A DNA stretch of 64,000 nucleotides from an uncultured Armatimonadota bacterium. Lineage in GTDB: Bacteria > Armatimonadota > Fimbriimonadia > Fimbriimonadales > Fimbriimonadaceae. Location of the stretch: assembly GCA_903927345.1 (NCBI GenBank), contig CAIYMO010000021.1:1-64000 (forward strand), read 5' to 3'. This document shows, piece by piece, positions 50,526-59,363 of the stretch (position 1 is its first letter; the number at the start of each line of letters is the position of its first letter). Both the position numbers and the translations under genes were made by a program. Under the pieces are notes generated by a model that was not told the DNA's origin, searched no databases, and saw only the letters and a list, made by a program, of their open reading frames with translations.

Positions 50526-52100
50526 TCACCGGAATGTGACCGTTTGATCGATCAAAACGTGCCCATTTTGAGAATAACGTTCTATTTTGATTTGACGCTT
50601 ATCTCCGACTCGAACGCCCTCCATTGCGCTGGTGACGTCGTTGATCGATGTGATCTTTTTGTCCCCAATGGCGACAAGAACATCGCCAATCTGCAGACCC
50701 ATTTTTGAAGCGACTGAACCAGATTCGATCGAACTGATCTGGACGCCTTGCAGGGTGCTTGGAATCTTGTATTGCTTCCGCGACTCTTCGGAGATGTTTT
50801 CGATGCTCACTCCGAGCCGAGCTTTACCTTCTCTCAGTGGCTCGACGTCTTGCTGGACATCAGGGCTGCCCTTGAGCCGCTTTTGCAGTTCGTCGATGTT
50901 GGGCATCTTGCCGTCTCCGCCGAAAATGTCGCCAAGGTCATCAATCGAACCACTCGGCGCAGTTGGAACTGAGGGCTTCTTGAACTCTTCGAGCTTTACG
51001 TCCACTGCACTCTTCTTTCCACTTCGAATGTATTCGATCTTGACTGTCGTGCCGGGAGCGTTCTTGAGCATCGAGTTTCGAAGATCCATTTGGGTTTCGA
51101 TCGCTTCGCCCTGGACAGCGACGATGATGTCCCCCTTCTTGATTCCTGCCTTCTCGGCTGGAGAGCCAGGGGAGACGTCATCGGCCAACGCTCCGGCCTT
51201 GATGCCAAGCTCCTTCGATTCGATTGGCTTGAGGTTCCGTGGCACAACGCCGATCATTGATCGGGTGATCTTGCCCTTTGCGATGAGCTGATCGGCGAGG
51301 AAGCGAACCTGGTTGCTGGGAATCGCGAATCCAATGCCGTTTGATCCGCCGTTTCGCGAGGCAATTGAACTGATCATGCCGATGACGCGACCGTCGATAT
51401 CGACTAGCGGTCCACCAGAGTTGCCCTGGTTGATTGCCGCGTCGGTTTGAATCAGATCAGGGTAGAACCGTGTTTCGCCACCCTTCAGGTAATCCGGAAT
51501 CATATTCTCTCGACCCAGCGCCGAAACGTGTCCAAAGGTTACGGAGTTTTCCAGTCCAAATGGTGAGCCGATTGCAACCGTCATTTGACCGACCTTCACT
51601 TGCTTGCTGTCCGCCATGCCCAGGGTTTCAAGACCCTTGGCGTCTACTTTGACAACTGCAACGTCCCACTCGGGGGCAGACGTGACTTTTCCCGTCAGTT
51701 CACGACCGTCGTTAAGAATGATCGTGACTTCCTTGGCGCCGGAAACGACGTGGTCATTTGTGATGATGTAGCCGTCAGCTCGGTAAACGAATCCTGAGCC
51801 TTCGCTCCCGGAGATCGGGATACGCTTGCCTTCACTATCCTGGCTTCGTTGGGTTACGGTTTTGACGTGGACAACCGCGGGCTTGACGTAGTCTGCGAGG
51901 TTAACACCCATATCGTTGAGGGCTTTGAGCGTGACCGGATTGTCACCGCTGGTCACGCCAACAGTTTGAAGGGCGGGTCGAGTCTGCGCCATCGCAGAGG
52001 CGGGTCGGAATCCTCCGTTGATGCCAACGACGGTTGCGAATCCCAAGAGTGCACCGCCTGCGAGAACCGCATATGCTGTCCAAGGTTTGAATGTGTTCAT
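50526..52100 (-). CDS. DegP/MucD-like periplasmic serine protease with two PDZ domains
   Basis: A 524-residue HtrA protease. The start MNTFKPWTAYAVLAGGALLGFATVVGI is a signal anchor. The triad is His117 (TNDHVV), Asp146 (EWDVAVVKVD) and Ser228 (NQGNSGGPL). Two PDZ domains follow, about 275-365 (ALADDVSPGSPAEKAGIKKGDIIVAVQGEAI) and 430-520 (ISSIESGSVASKMGLQIGDVLVAIGDKKI). It is the last gene of the sigma/anti-sigma/RseB operon, the same arrangement as rpoE-type operons that end with mucD. It acts on misfolded envelope proteins. Confidence 0.93.
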   Translation of the reverse strand: MNTFKPWTAYAVLAGGALLGFATVVGINGGFRPASAMAQTRPALQTVGVTSGDNPVTLKALNDMGVNLADYVKPAVVHVKTVTQRSQDSEGKRIPISGSEGSGFVYRADGYIITNDHVVSGAKEVTIILNDGRELTGKVTSAPEWDVAVVKVDAKGLETLGMADSKQVKVGQMTVAIGSPFGLENSVTFGHVSALGRENMIPDYLKGGETRFYPDLIQTDAAINQGNSGGPLVDIDGRVIGMISSIASRNGGSNGIGFAIPSNQVRFLADQLIAKGKITRSMIGVVPRNLKPIESKELGIKAGALADDVSPGSPAEKAGIKKGDIIVAVQGEAIETQMDLRNSMLKNAPGTTVKIEYIRSGKKSAVDVKLEEFKKPSVPTAPSGSIDDLGDIFGGDGKMPNIDELQKRLKGSPDVQQDVEPLREGKARLGVSIENISEESRKQYKIPSTLQGVQISSIESGSVASKMGLQIGDVLVAIGDKKITSINDVTSAMEGVRVGDKRQIKIERYSQNGHVLIDQTVTFR

Positions 52101-52128
52101 GGTTGTATGAGTGTTGAAACGCTTGGTG

Positions 52129-52148
52129 AACCGGAAAGGTTTCCGGTT
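52129..52148. terminator. hairpin between rseB-like and degP-like genes
   Basis: aaccggaaa-gg-tttccggtt, a 9-bp stem with a 2-base centre, covering the rseB-like stop codon. No T-run; it could attenuate or stabilise the operon mRNA. Confidence 0.45.
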
Positions 52149-53199
52149 AGAGCGTATCGAAAGTGAATGCCACATAGTTGTGGTTCATCGCGGTTCGAAC
52201 GAACGCTTTGAGTACTGACTTGCGCACCCATGGATCAAGCTCGGTCACGACCATATACTTGATGCCGTTCACGGTCTCGACAGTGCTGCTTGTCCCCGAG
52301 CTGATGGTTTCGTTCTTCGAAGGCTTCCATTGATAGACGGTGACCTTCTGGAGCCCATCGGTCAGGCGCATCGAGAGCGACTTCCAGCTTGATTTCGAGT
52401 TCGTCTGCATCGATTGGATCTGGAATCCGAACGGGAGGTCTTTGGGTGCGGTTGGTACGAAGCCAATTGCCTTCTCGGCTTCCTTGAGAGAGGTGAGCTT
52501 TGTGCGAGCGCCATATTCAAGGGTTTCAAAGCCACCGATGGGGCTGATCTTAAAGATGGCGGGATCGATTTTCGGGGGGAAATCGGCCCGAAGCACTTCG
52601 TAGTCTGTCGTCCACTCCTCGGCTTCGTAGTCGAATCCCGATTTCTTCATCACATGTGCAGTTTCGTTGTCGAGCCAGAAGCGAACGCCGCCCAGCTTTG
52701 CCTCTCTTGCCATAGCGGTGATCTGTGTGACCGACCTGTTGGCGATTTTTCCGCCACTCTTTGCGCTGAGGATGTAGTTCTTGGTGATGAGCGGGATGCG
52801 GAAGTCGGCATCTTCTCGCACGTTGGCGGAAGGCTGAACGATCATCATTTTCTCGTCGGGAAGAAATGTGTAGCTCTTGGTTCCGTCGTCAACGCTTTCT
52901 TTGCCTTGCAGTCTGAGGGGCGCAATAACCGATTGTCGAGATTTTCCATCGATTGAGCGCGTGAGTTTGAACTTCACCGAATCTTCGTCGCCGTCTTGGT
53001 TGTGCTGCACCAGAATTGCCACGATGTTTGCACGGTTCTCCCCGCGGATACTGCGATAAAGCAGATCTCGGCCTGCATCGGCGTTTTGCGCTGAAGCAAC
53101 TGTAGCTACTGCCGCGATCGCAAGCAGCGCAACCTTAGCGGGAGTAGCCAGCAAGGTGGACAAGAGGTGCTCCTGAAGTAGGGTCGGCTTCGGCGTCAA
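52147..53199 (-). CDS. RseB/MucB-like sigma-factor regulatory protein
   Basis: A 350-residue exported protein with a signal peptide ending near VASAQ. It follows the MucB/RseB pattern: an N-terminal LolA-like domain (DLLYRSIRGENRANIVAILVQHN, RFWLDNETAHVMKKSGFDYEAEEWTTDYEVL) and a C-terminal domain (LPFGFQIQSMQTN, LQKVTVYQWKP). RseB proteins sit on the anti-sigma factor and shield it from proteolysis. The ATG lies 65 bases inside the anti-sigma gene; TTG codons at about 53163 are alternatives with less overlap. Confidence 0.8.
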   Translation of the reverse strand: MTPKPTLLQEHLLSTLLATPAKVALLAIAAVATVASAQNADAGRDLLYRSIRGENRANIVAILVQHNQDGDEDSVKFKLTRSIDGKSRQSVIAPLRLQGKESVDDGTKSYTFLPDEKMMIVQPSANVREDADFRIPLITKNYILSAKSGGKIANRSVTQITAMAREAKLGGVRFWLDNETAHVMKKSGFDYEAEEWTTDYEVLRADFPPKIDPAIFKISPIGGFETLEYGARTKLTSLKEAEKAIGFVPTAPKDLPFGFQIQSMQTNSKSSWKSLSMRLTDGLQKVTVYQWKPSKNETISSGTSSTVETVNGIKYMVVTELDPWVRKSVLKAFVRTAMNHNYVAFTFDTL

Positions 53200-53572
53200 T
53201 CATTTGATCGCGTGCGACTTCACGCCGTAGCTCTTGGTCAATCGAAGGTTGCGAGGCAATCTTTTCGGCCTTCATCATGGCAGGAACCAGAAGCGATGCA
53301 ACAACCGCCACGCAAGCCAAGGTGAGAATCAGTGGTACCCGCCGGACGGGTCGGGGCCGCGTTGCCGCAACCAACTGGTCAAAGCTGAGGCGGGGTTCCG
53401 GTGCGGCCGGCATCTCAAGCATGAGCCCACGAATGCCCTCGAGGGTCTTTAGCTCAGCTGCGCATGATTCGCACTCGTAAACGTGTTGTCGGACGAGGAG
53501 TGACTCGGTGGTGCTGAGCTCACGGTCGGAATACGCAGAGAGTAGCGGATTAATCTTTTCGCAGCGGCTCAT
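53135..53572 (-). CDS. zinc-finger (ZAS) membrane anti-sigma factor
   Basis: A 145-residue protein. The N-terminal ZAS domain has the HxxxCxxC motif (His30, Cys34, Cys37; RQHVYECESC). A single membrane helix follows (VPLILTLACVAVVASLLVPAM, about 79-99), then a short periplasmic tail. It is predicted to hold the ECF sigma factor at the membrane until cleaved. Its ATG overlaps the sigma gene stop (ATGA). Confidence 0.9.
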   Translation of the reverse strand: MSRCEKINPLLSAYSDRELSTTESLLVRQHVYECESCAAELKTLEGIRGLMLEMPAAPEPRLSFDQLVAATRPRPVRRVPLILTLACVAVVASLLVPAMMKAEKIASQPSIDQELRREVARDQMIDAEADPTSGAPLVHLAGYSR

Positions 53573-54150
53573 AGCATCCTCCCATAGGTTTCGGGTTGGA
53601 GCTTCAGAAGGAACCCGCGAAGTTGAGTGCGGCCACGATGGATTCTGGAGCGGACGGTGCCGATCGACGTTTCCATAATTGCCGCGATTTCTTCATACGA
53701 CATTCCTTCGACATCGGAGAGCACTACTGCCATTCTGAATTCGGGATTCATCGCGTTGAGTGCCTTTTGAACACTGTCCGAAAATGAAGCGTTCAGAAGA
53801 TCGACGCCAGGGCAGAAGCTGAGGTCCGCAATCTCGAGAGCTTGATCACCGTCTTTGCCGCCGTGGTCCAGCGAACTGGGTCTCAGCTTATTGCGCCGAC
53901 GCACCATATCGATGTGTGCGTTGCTGATGATTCGGTACATCCAGCTTAGGAAGGGAAGTGAGCGATCGTAGCGGTGGAAGAATCGGTATGCGCGGACGAA
54001 TGCCTCTTGAAGTAAATCTTCGGCGTCGACGGAATCGCCAGTAAGTCGGTAAGCGACTGAGTATGCCTGGCGGTAAGCCCCTCGCATCAGCTGCTCGAAC
54101 TCTACACTTGCAGAGGTCGCTTCGGTTTTGGATTTGAGCAGCGAGAGCAT
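53569..54150 (-). CDS. ECF sigma factor (RpoE-like)
   Basis: A 193-residue group 4 sigma factor. Region 2 is YSVAYRLTGDSVDAEDLLQEAFVRAYRFFHRYD with LPFLSWMYRIISNAHIDMVRRR. Region 4 is ALNAMNPEFRMAVVLSDVEGMSYEEIAAIMETSIGTVRSRIHRGRTQLR. It heads an operon with its anti-sigma factor, an RseB-like protein and a DegP-like protease, so it probably answers envelope stress. Confidence 0.93.
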   Translation of the reverse strand: MLSLLKSKTEATSASVEFEQLMRGAYRQAYSVAYRLTGDSVDAEDLLQEAFVRAYRFFHRYDRSLPFLSWMYRIISNAHIDMVRRRNKLRPSSLDHGGKDGDQALEIADLSFCPGVDLLNASFSDSVQKALNAMNPEFRMAVVLSDVEGMSYEEIAAIMETSIGTVRSRIHRGRTQLRGFLLKLQPETYGRML

Positions 54151-54201
54151 GATTGTTCAGAGTGGATTACGCGATGACTATCCGGAACAGTTCCAGAAAG
54201 T

Positions 54202-55098
54202 TCATTTTATGAGAAATCGCGCCAAAACTGCATCAAATACCAGGTTCGACGCTGCGTTGCCAATGATCTTTCGGTGCGCATCGGCAAGAGCTTGGATGAT
54301 GTCCGCCCGATCTGGAGATTGCTGGGAGATCATCGTTGCGACGAGCTCGACCACCTTGGCGTTCGCTGCCCGGGCGCCGATCTTCAGAGTTGCGTCGAGT
54401 TCTTCAGCGAGCCCCTTGAATCCGTCCGAGAGTTTGAGCAGGTGAGTTTCGTTGCTCCGGGCCAAGTCCCGGGCAAACCGAGAAACTTTCTCGTAGAACT
54501 CGGGATTGTTTGCAATCCGGTGTAATTGTCCCGGAGATGATCCTGCCATTGTGATGAACTCGTTGGAGGCGTCGGGGAATGCCAGCTTGAGTTCCTCATT
54601 TGACGGTAGTTCGCAAGCGACGACGAGGCAACGAGAAAGAATGGTTTGCCGAATTTGGCTGATAGAGGTTGTGGTTAGGATCAGCTTTGCGTACGGAGCT
54701 GGCTCTTCAAGGGGCTTGAGAAGAGCGTTCGTTGCCGTATCGTTCATGCGTTCTGCGTCAACAATCTGTGCAACCTTGTTTTGCGAGTAGAGGGGCGACG
54801 TGCGAAGGAAATCGACGAGGTGAGGTACTGCCGTTTCGTTAGGCGGAGTAGGTGGAGTGATTTGGTGCCGACGAATGATGCGGCTCGCCCCCATTGGCTC
54901 AATCTGGTGGACATCGGGGTTTGCGCCGCGTCGGAAAGCATCGATAGCTCGTTGATTGCCAAGCCAGTGTTCGGTCAGCGCGGTTGCCATTAGACCTTTT
55001 CCGCTACCTTCAGGGCCGTAGAGAAGAACGGCGTGAACACCGGAGGCTGAGGACTCGAGCTTTTCAAGGATGCGTTTCGCTTTATGAAGCCCGATCAT
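54202..55098 (-). CDS. holB: DNA polymerase III delta' subunit
   Basis: A 298-residue clamp-loader ATPase-like protein. Walker A GPEGSGKG (28-35), VAQIVDAERMNDTATNALLKPLEEPAPYAKLILTT and ISQIRQTILSRCLVV are typical of HolB/DnaX N-terminal domains. The C-terminal collar is short. The DnaX zinc-binding cysteines are missing, as expected for delta'. ATG 55098 is chosen; the open frame upstream runs into the tRNA. It follows tRNA-His by 26 bases and is probably co-transcribed with it. Confidence 0.85.
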   Translation of the reverse strand: MIGLHKAKRILEKLESSASGVHAVLLYGPEGSGKGLMATALTEHWLGNQRAIDAFRRGANPDVHQIEPMGASRIIRRHQITPPTPPNETAVPHLVDFLRTSPLYSQNKVAQIVDAERMNDTATNALLKPLEEPAPYAKLILTTTSISQIRQTILSRCLVVACELPSNEELKLAFPDASNEFITMAGSSPGQLHRIANNPEFYEKVSRFARDLARSNETHLLKLSDGFKGLAEELDATLKIGARAANAKVVELVATMISQQSPDRADIIQALADAHRKIIGNAASNLVFDAVLARFLIK

Positions 55099-55124
55099 CC
55101 TGAGTGTCCTGAAATTTTTGAAAA

Positions 55125-55201
55125 TGGGGCGGATGATGGGTCTTGAACCCACGGCCTTCTGAGTCACAGTCAGACGCTCTAACCCCTGAGCTACACCCGC
55201 C
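55125..55201 (-). tRNA. tRNA-His (anticodon GTG)
   Basis: Minus-strand cloverleaf with the extra G(-1) opposite C73 that marks tRNA-His. Acceptor GCGGGTG/CATCCGC, D arm GCTCAGGGGTTAGAGC, anticodon arm TCTGA-CTGTGAC-TCAGA, T arm GTGGG-TTCAAGA-CCCAT, encoded CCA. Confidence 0.96.
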
Positions 55202-55247
55202 GAGTTAGGCTAATAAGGATACCCAAAACCCCTAATCCTGAGTTTCC

Positions 55248-55282
55248 TTAACAATTTTAACATTCTTAACAAAGGGTTAACG
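55248..55282 (+). promoter_or_regulatory. Pho-box-like TTAACA direct repeats upstream of pstS
   Basis: Four direct repeats: TTAACA (55248), TTAACA (55257), TTAACA (55266) and TTAACG (55277), spaced 9, 9 and 11 bases, ending 24 bases before the pstS ATG. Similar TTAACA repeats are the binding pattern of PhoP in Bacillus and of the cyanobacterial Pho box. Phosphate control of pstSCA is inferred. Confidence 0.6.
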
Positions 55283-55306
55283 AACGATTGGTACCTTTAC
55301 ACCGAC

Positions 55307-56338
55307 ATGAGCAACACGCGCACATGGGTGATTTCTGGACTTCTCGCGGCCATCGCATTGATTGGTTGTGGCGACAAGGGCACGACTCCTGAAGGAGCCA
55401 GTTCCACCCCAACAGCTACCACGACCGGAGAAGCTAAGCCAGCTGCCGGATCCACGATTTCTATCGACGGAAGCACCACCGTCTTCCCAATCGTTTCTGT
55501 TCTTGCTGAAGACTTCAAGAAGGAAAATGCCGGAGTTGATCTGGTTGTGAACAAGGCTGGAACCGGTTCCGGATTCAAAAAGTTTGCTGAAGGAAACCTT
55601 GATATCGCGACCGCTTCGCGACCGATCAAGGATGATGAAATCAAGACCCTCACCGAGAAGAAGATTGAGTTCATCGAAATTCCTGTTGCTTACGACGGCG
55701 TTAGCGTCATCGTAAACCCTGGCAACACCTGGGCTAAGAACGTGACTGTCGAAGAGCTTAAAAAGGCTTGGAGCAAGGACAGCACGATCACCACCTGGGA
55801 TCAGATCAACCCAAGCTTCCCTAAGGAGAAGGTCACTTTCTTCGGTCCTACCGACAACCACGGCACCTACGAGTACTTCACCGAGGCCATTAACGGTAAG
55901 AAGAACGAAATTCGCAAGGAATACCAGCCAAACCAGGAGTACACCGCGATTGTCACTGCTGTTGGCGGTGAGAAGGGAGCGATTGCTTTCGTTGGTTACA
56001 ACTACTACATCGAGAACAAGGACAAGGTCACTGCTCTCACCGTTGGTGGAGTCGCTCCAACTGAAGCAACCATCGCAGACGGCACCTACACCCCGCTTAG
56101 TCGCCCACTGTTCATCTACGTGAACAAGAAGTCACTTGAGCGACCTGAAGTCAAGAAGTTCGTTGAGTTCGCTCTCGGCGAAGCTGGCAACACTGCAGTC
56201 AAGGATTCCTCCTATGTCCAGCTTCCGCAGGATGTTCGGGATGCGATCAAAGCCCACTTTGAGGCTGCCGAATCGGGTACGAAGATGAAAGATTTCAAGC
56301 CTGGCCAAAAGCTAACTGACGTCTACGGCAAGAAGTGA
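55307..56338 (+). CDS. pstS: phosphate ABC transporter substrate-binding lipoprotein PstS
   Basis: A 343-residue lipoprotein (lipobox ALIGC, Cys21). PstS features: GSTISIDGSTTVFPI, NKAGTGSGFKKFAEGNLDIATASRPIKDDE, the DNHGTYEYFTEAINGK phosphate-contact region and GEKGAIAFVGYNYY. It captures phosphate at the outer face of the membrane. The stop overlaps the pstC GTG start (GTGA). TTAACA repeats lie upstream. Confidence 0.95.
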   Translation: MSNTRTWVISGLLAAIALIGCGDKGTTPEGASSTPTATTTGEAKPAAGSTISIDGSTTVFPIVSVLAEDFKKENAGVDLVVNKAGTGSGFKKFAEGNLDIATASRPIKDDEIKTLTEKKIEFIEIPVAYDGVSVIVNPGNTWAKNVTVEELKKAWSKDSTITTWDQINPSFPKEKVTFFGPTDNHGTYEYFTEAINGKKNEIRKEYQPNQEYTAIVTAVGGEKGAIAFVGYNYYIENKDKVTALTVGGVAPTEATIADGTYTPLSRPLFIYVNKKSLERPEVKKFVEFALGEAGNTAVKDSSYVQLPQDVRDAIKAHFEAAESGTKMKDFKPGQKLTDVYGKK

Positions 56339-57300
56339 TCACGACCCCCGTTGATAAGGCGGTTGTCCAACCCGGGCAACCGACGCCGCCAGAGTCTCCG
56401 TTCAATCGCGAACGGAGACTTTCGCGGTCTTTGCCTGAGGGGATTGCGCGATGGTTCTGTCTAATTTGTGCTCTTCTTTCTGTAGTCACAACTGTGGGCA
56501 TTGTCTACGTCCTCCTCAGCCAGGCTCTCCCGTTCTTTGGGCAAGTGAATCTTAAGGAGTTCTTTACCGGACGTGATTGGCGTCCAACTCCAGAGCCAGG
56601 AACCTATGGCGTTTTGCCGCTGGTGACCGGAACGATGATGATTACATTCGGGGCTGGGCTAATTGCCCTGCCGCTAGGGTTGCTCAGCGCTATTTACCTC
56701 GCTGAATATGCCCGTCCAAAAGTTCGCGCTGTACTAAAACCCGCGCTCGAGCTGCTCGCCGGTATTCCGACGGTTGTTTACGGATACTTTGGCTTGTTCG
56801 TTGTTACCCCCGCACTCAAAAACATTTTTCCTTCGATTCAAACTTCGAACGCACTCGCAGGCGCGATTGTTGTTGGGGTCATGATTCTGCCTCTCGTCTC
56901 CTCGCTCTGTGAAGACGCAATTTCCTCAGTTCCGAAAGCGCTTCGTGAAGGTGCCCAGGGACTTGGTGCAACAAAGGCCGAGACGATTTCTAAAATCGTT
57001 GTTCCGGCGGCATTCTCAGGAGTGATCGCTTCGTTCATTCTTGCCCTCAGCCGTGCCCTCGGCGAAACGATGGCGGTTACCTTGGCTGCGGGATCGAATC
57101 CGGTGATCTCGCTGGATCCGACAAAAGGCATCCAGACGATGACGGCGTACATGGTTTCGACTTCGAAGGGCGACTTGGTTTACGGATCAATGAAGCACTA
57201 TTCGATCTTCGCGGTCGGCCTCCTTCTGTTCACCTTTACGATGATCATGAACATCATCGCCCGACGACTTGTCGCTAAGTTTAAGCTGAACTACCAATGA
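56335..57300 (+). CDS. pstC: phosphate ABC transporter permease PstC
   Basis: A 321-residue membrane protein with six helices after a soluble N terminus rich in Pro. The family region YAVLPLVTGTMM-like text (TYGVLPLVTGTMMITFGAGLIALPLGLLSAIYLAEYA) and the EAA loop REGAQGLGATKAETISKIVVPAAFSG are present. The start is GTG overlapping pstS; the next gene overlaps by ATGA. Confidence 0.94.
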   Translation: MITTPVDKAVVQPGQPTPPESPFNRERRLSRSLPEGIARWFCLICALLSVVTTVGIVYVLLSQALPFFGQVNLKEFFTGRDWRPTPEPGTYGVLPLVTGTMMITFGAGLIALPLGLLSAIYLAEYARPKVRAVLKPALELLAGIPTVVYGYFGLFVVTPALKNIFPSIQTSNALAGAIVVGVMILPLVSSLCEDAISSVPKALREGAQGLGATKAETISKIVVPAAFSGVIASFILALSRALGETMAVTLAAGSNPVISLDPTKGIQTMTAYMVSTSKGDLVYGSMKHYSIFAVGLLLFTFTMIMNIIARRLVAKFKLNYQ

Positions 57301-58178
57301 CGATTGACCCAGCTCTCGCCAAGAATCTTGCGTCGCGCAAGAGGAAAGACAAAATCTTCCAAGTTGTCTGCCAATTGGCGGCAATTGCTGGCGTCATCCT
57401 TCTCGTCATTTTCTTGAGCAAGATCTTTGTCGATGGCATCGGCAAGCTCAGCTGGAAGTTCATCACGGACGACTTGTCGAACCGAGCAAAGCGAACTGGG
57501 CTCTGGCCAGCCATCGTTGGTTCGGCCTACGTGATGGTTTTGACGACCTGCATTTCGGTGCCGATTGGCGTTGGCGCGGCGATCTACCTTGAAGAATTCA
57601 ACAAGAAGAAAACCGGGCTGACCAACCTGATTCAGTTGAACATTGCGAACCTGAGCGGTGTTCCATCGATCGTTTACGGTCTGCTTGGGCGAGTGTTGTT
57701 CATCGTGGTGATGGGTCTTGGCCAGAGCATTATTGCTGGCGCCCTGACGATGACGCTGCTGATTCTTCCCACGGTCATTATCGTGACCCAAGAGGCACTT
57801 CGTGCGGTTCCTAAAAGCTACCGTGAAGGTTCGCTTGCTCTTGGTAGTTCGCAGTGGCAAGCAATTCGACGTCAGGTCCTTCCTAACGCAGCGCCTGGAA
57901 TTCTGACCGGAATCATCCTCTCGATTAGCCGAGCCATCGGCGAGACTGCGCCGTTGATCGTCGTTGGAGCAGCAAGCTACGTCAGTAGCTTGCCAAAGGG
58001 CTTGAAGGACAGCTACACAGTTCTCCCAATCAAGATTTTTGACTGGGCGAACGAGAGCCAAGAAGAGTTCCATAAGGTCGCAGCGAGCGCAATTCTGGTT
58101 TTGATGGTCTGCCTCTTGGCGATGAACTCCGTGGCGATTGTTCTTCGGGCAAAAAATCAGGCAAACGCAAAGCGGTAA
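57297..58178 (+). CDS. pstA: phosphate ABC transporter permease PstA
   Basis: A 293-residue, six-helix permease. GLWPAIVGSAYVMVLTTCISVPIGVGAAIYLEEF, the NLSGVPSIVYGLLG segment and the EAA loop REGSLALGSSQWQAIRRQVLPNAAPG are characteristic. It closes the operon; the ATPase gene pstB and phoU, which normally follow, are not here and an M42 peptidase gene comes next. Confidence 0.94.
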   Translation: MTIDPALAKNLASRKRKDKIFQVVCQLAAIAGVILLVIFLSKIFVDGIGKLSWKFITDDLSNRAKRTGLWPAIVGSAYVMVLTTCISVPIGVGAAIYLEEFNKKKTGLTNLIQLNIANLSGVPSIVYGLLGRVLFIVVMGLGQSIIAGALTMTLLILPTVIIVTQEALRAVPKSYREGSLALGSSQWQAIRRQVLPNAAPGILTGIILSISRAIGETAPLIVVGAASYVSSLPKGLKDSYTVLPIKIFDWANESQEEFHKVAASAILVLMVCLLAMNSVAIVLRAKNQANAKR

Positions 58179-58189
58179 CCTTAAACCAA

Positions 58190-59266
58190 ATGCGTCCCGA
58201 GTCCCTCTCGTTCTTAAAAGAAATCGTCAATACTCCTTCACCATCCGGCTTTGAAGAGCGTGCGGCGGAGGTTTATCGGAAGTACACCGGTGCTTATGCG
58301 GACAAGCTTGTGACAGACGTCCACGGCAACGTCGCAGCGATTCTTAACCCCGACGCAGAGATGAAAATCATGCTCGCCGGGCACATGGACGAGATTGGTT
58401 TTCTAATCCATTACATCGGTGATGACGGCCTGCTGTACTTCAGCACCATCGGTGGACATGATTCGGCGATTCCTGTTGGTCAAGCAGTTTGGGTACATGG
58501 AACCGAGCGAATCGCGGGTGTGATCGGTCGCAAAGCGATCCACCTTCTCAAAGACGATGAGCGAAAGAAGAAGCCTGAAATCGAGGATATGTGGATCGAT
58601 ATCGGTGCGTCGTCAAAGGCGGAGGCTGAGAAGTATGTCCAACTAGGCGATTGCGTTACCTTCCAATACGAATTCCAGCACCTCTTAGGTGACCGAGCAA
58701 CGGCTCGAGGATTCGACAACAAGATGGGATCGTTCATCGTCGCCGAGGCTCTTCGACTTCTGAAAGAGGAAGGGGGCTTAGATGCGGGAGTTGGAGTCTA
58801 TGCGGTTGCGACCGTGCAAGAGGAGATCGGACTTCGCGGTGCCAAGACGAGTGCGTACTGGATCAACGCCCAGTCAGGTCTCGCAGTGGATGTAAACCAT
58901 GCGATTGACTATCCTTCAGTATCTAAGACCAAGCACGGACAGCTAGACCTCGGAAAAGGACCCTCGGTAATGCGAGGTGCTAATGCCAATCCGATCGTCT
59001 TCAAGATGATTCGAGAGGCTGGAGATGCAAACAGCATTCCTTACCAGGTCGATGTAACTGCTGGCGGAACTGGAACCGATGGCAATGCAATGCAGCTCAA
59101 TCGCGCAGGCATGGCGGTGGGCATTTTGGGCGTCGCGCTACGGTACATGCACACGCCAGTTGAGGTCTTAAGCCTCACTGATGTAGAGAACTGTGCGAAG
59201 TTGATGGCGGAGTATTGCCGATCAGTCAAACCTAATACGGACTTCACTCCGAGAATATTGGGTTAA
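58190..59266 (+). CDS. M42 family metallopeptidase
   Basis: A 358-residue aminopeptidase of the M42 (glutamyl aminopeptidase/TET) family. Metal ligands are visible: His65 and Asp67 (AGHMDEIG), Asp176 (GFDNKMG), Glu211/Glu212 (VQEEIGLRG), Asp234 (AVDVNHA) and a His near residue 323 (YMHTPVEV). Members often form 12-mers that trim peptides in the cytoplasm. It starts 11 bases after pstA. Confidence 0.92.
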   Translation: MRPESLSFLKEIVNTPSPSGFEERAAEVYRKYTGAYADKLVTDVHGNVAAILNPDAEMKIMLAGHMDEIGFLIHYIGDDGLLYFSTIGGHDSAIPVGQAVWVHGTERIAGVIGRKAIHLLKDDERKKKPEIEDMWIDIGASSKAEAEKYVQLGDCVTFQYEFQHLLGDRATARGFDNKMGSFIVAEALRLLKEEGGLDAGVGVYAVATVQEEIGLRGAKTSAYWINAQSGLAVDVNHAIDYPSVSKTKHGQLDLGKGPSVMRGANANPIVFKMIREAGDANSIPYQVDVTAGGTGTDGNAMQLNRAGMAVGILGVALRYMHTPVEVLSLTDVENCAKLMAEYCRSVKPNTDFTPRILG

Positions 59267-59363
59267 GATTCTCGAGATTGGGACAGTCCTGGGAGTTATC
59301 TCGGGTGAACCTAGCTATACTTAATCTGTTGACCTGGCAATGTCGTCAGGTCGGTGGTGTTTT

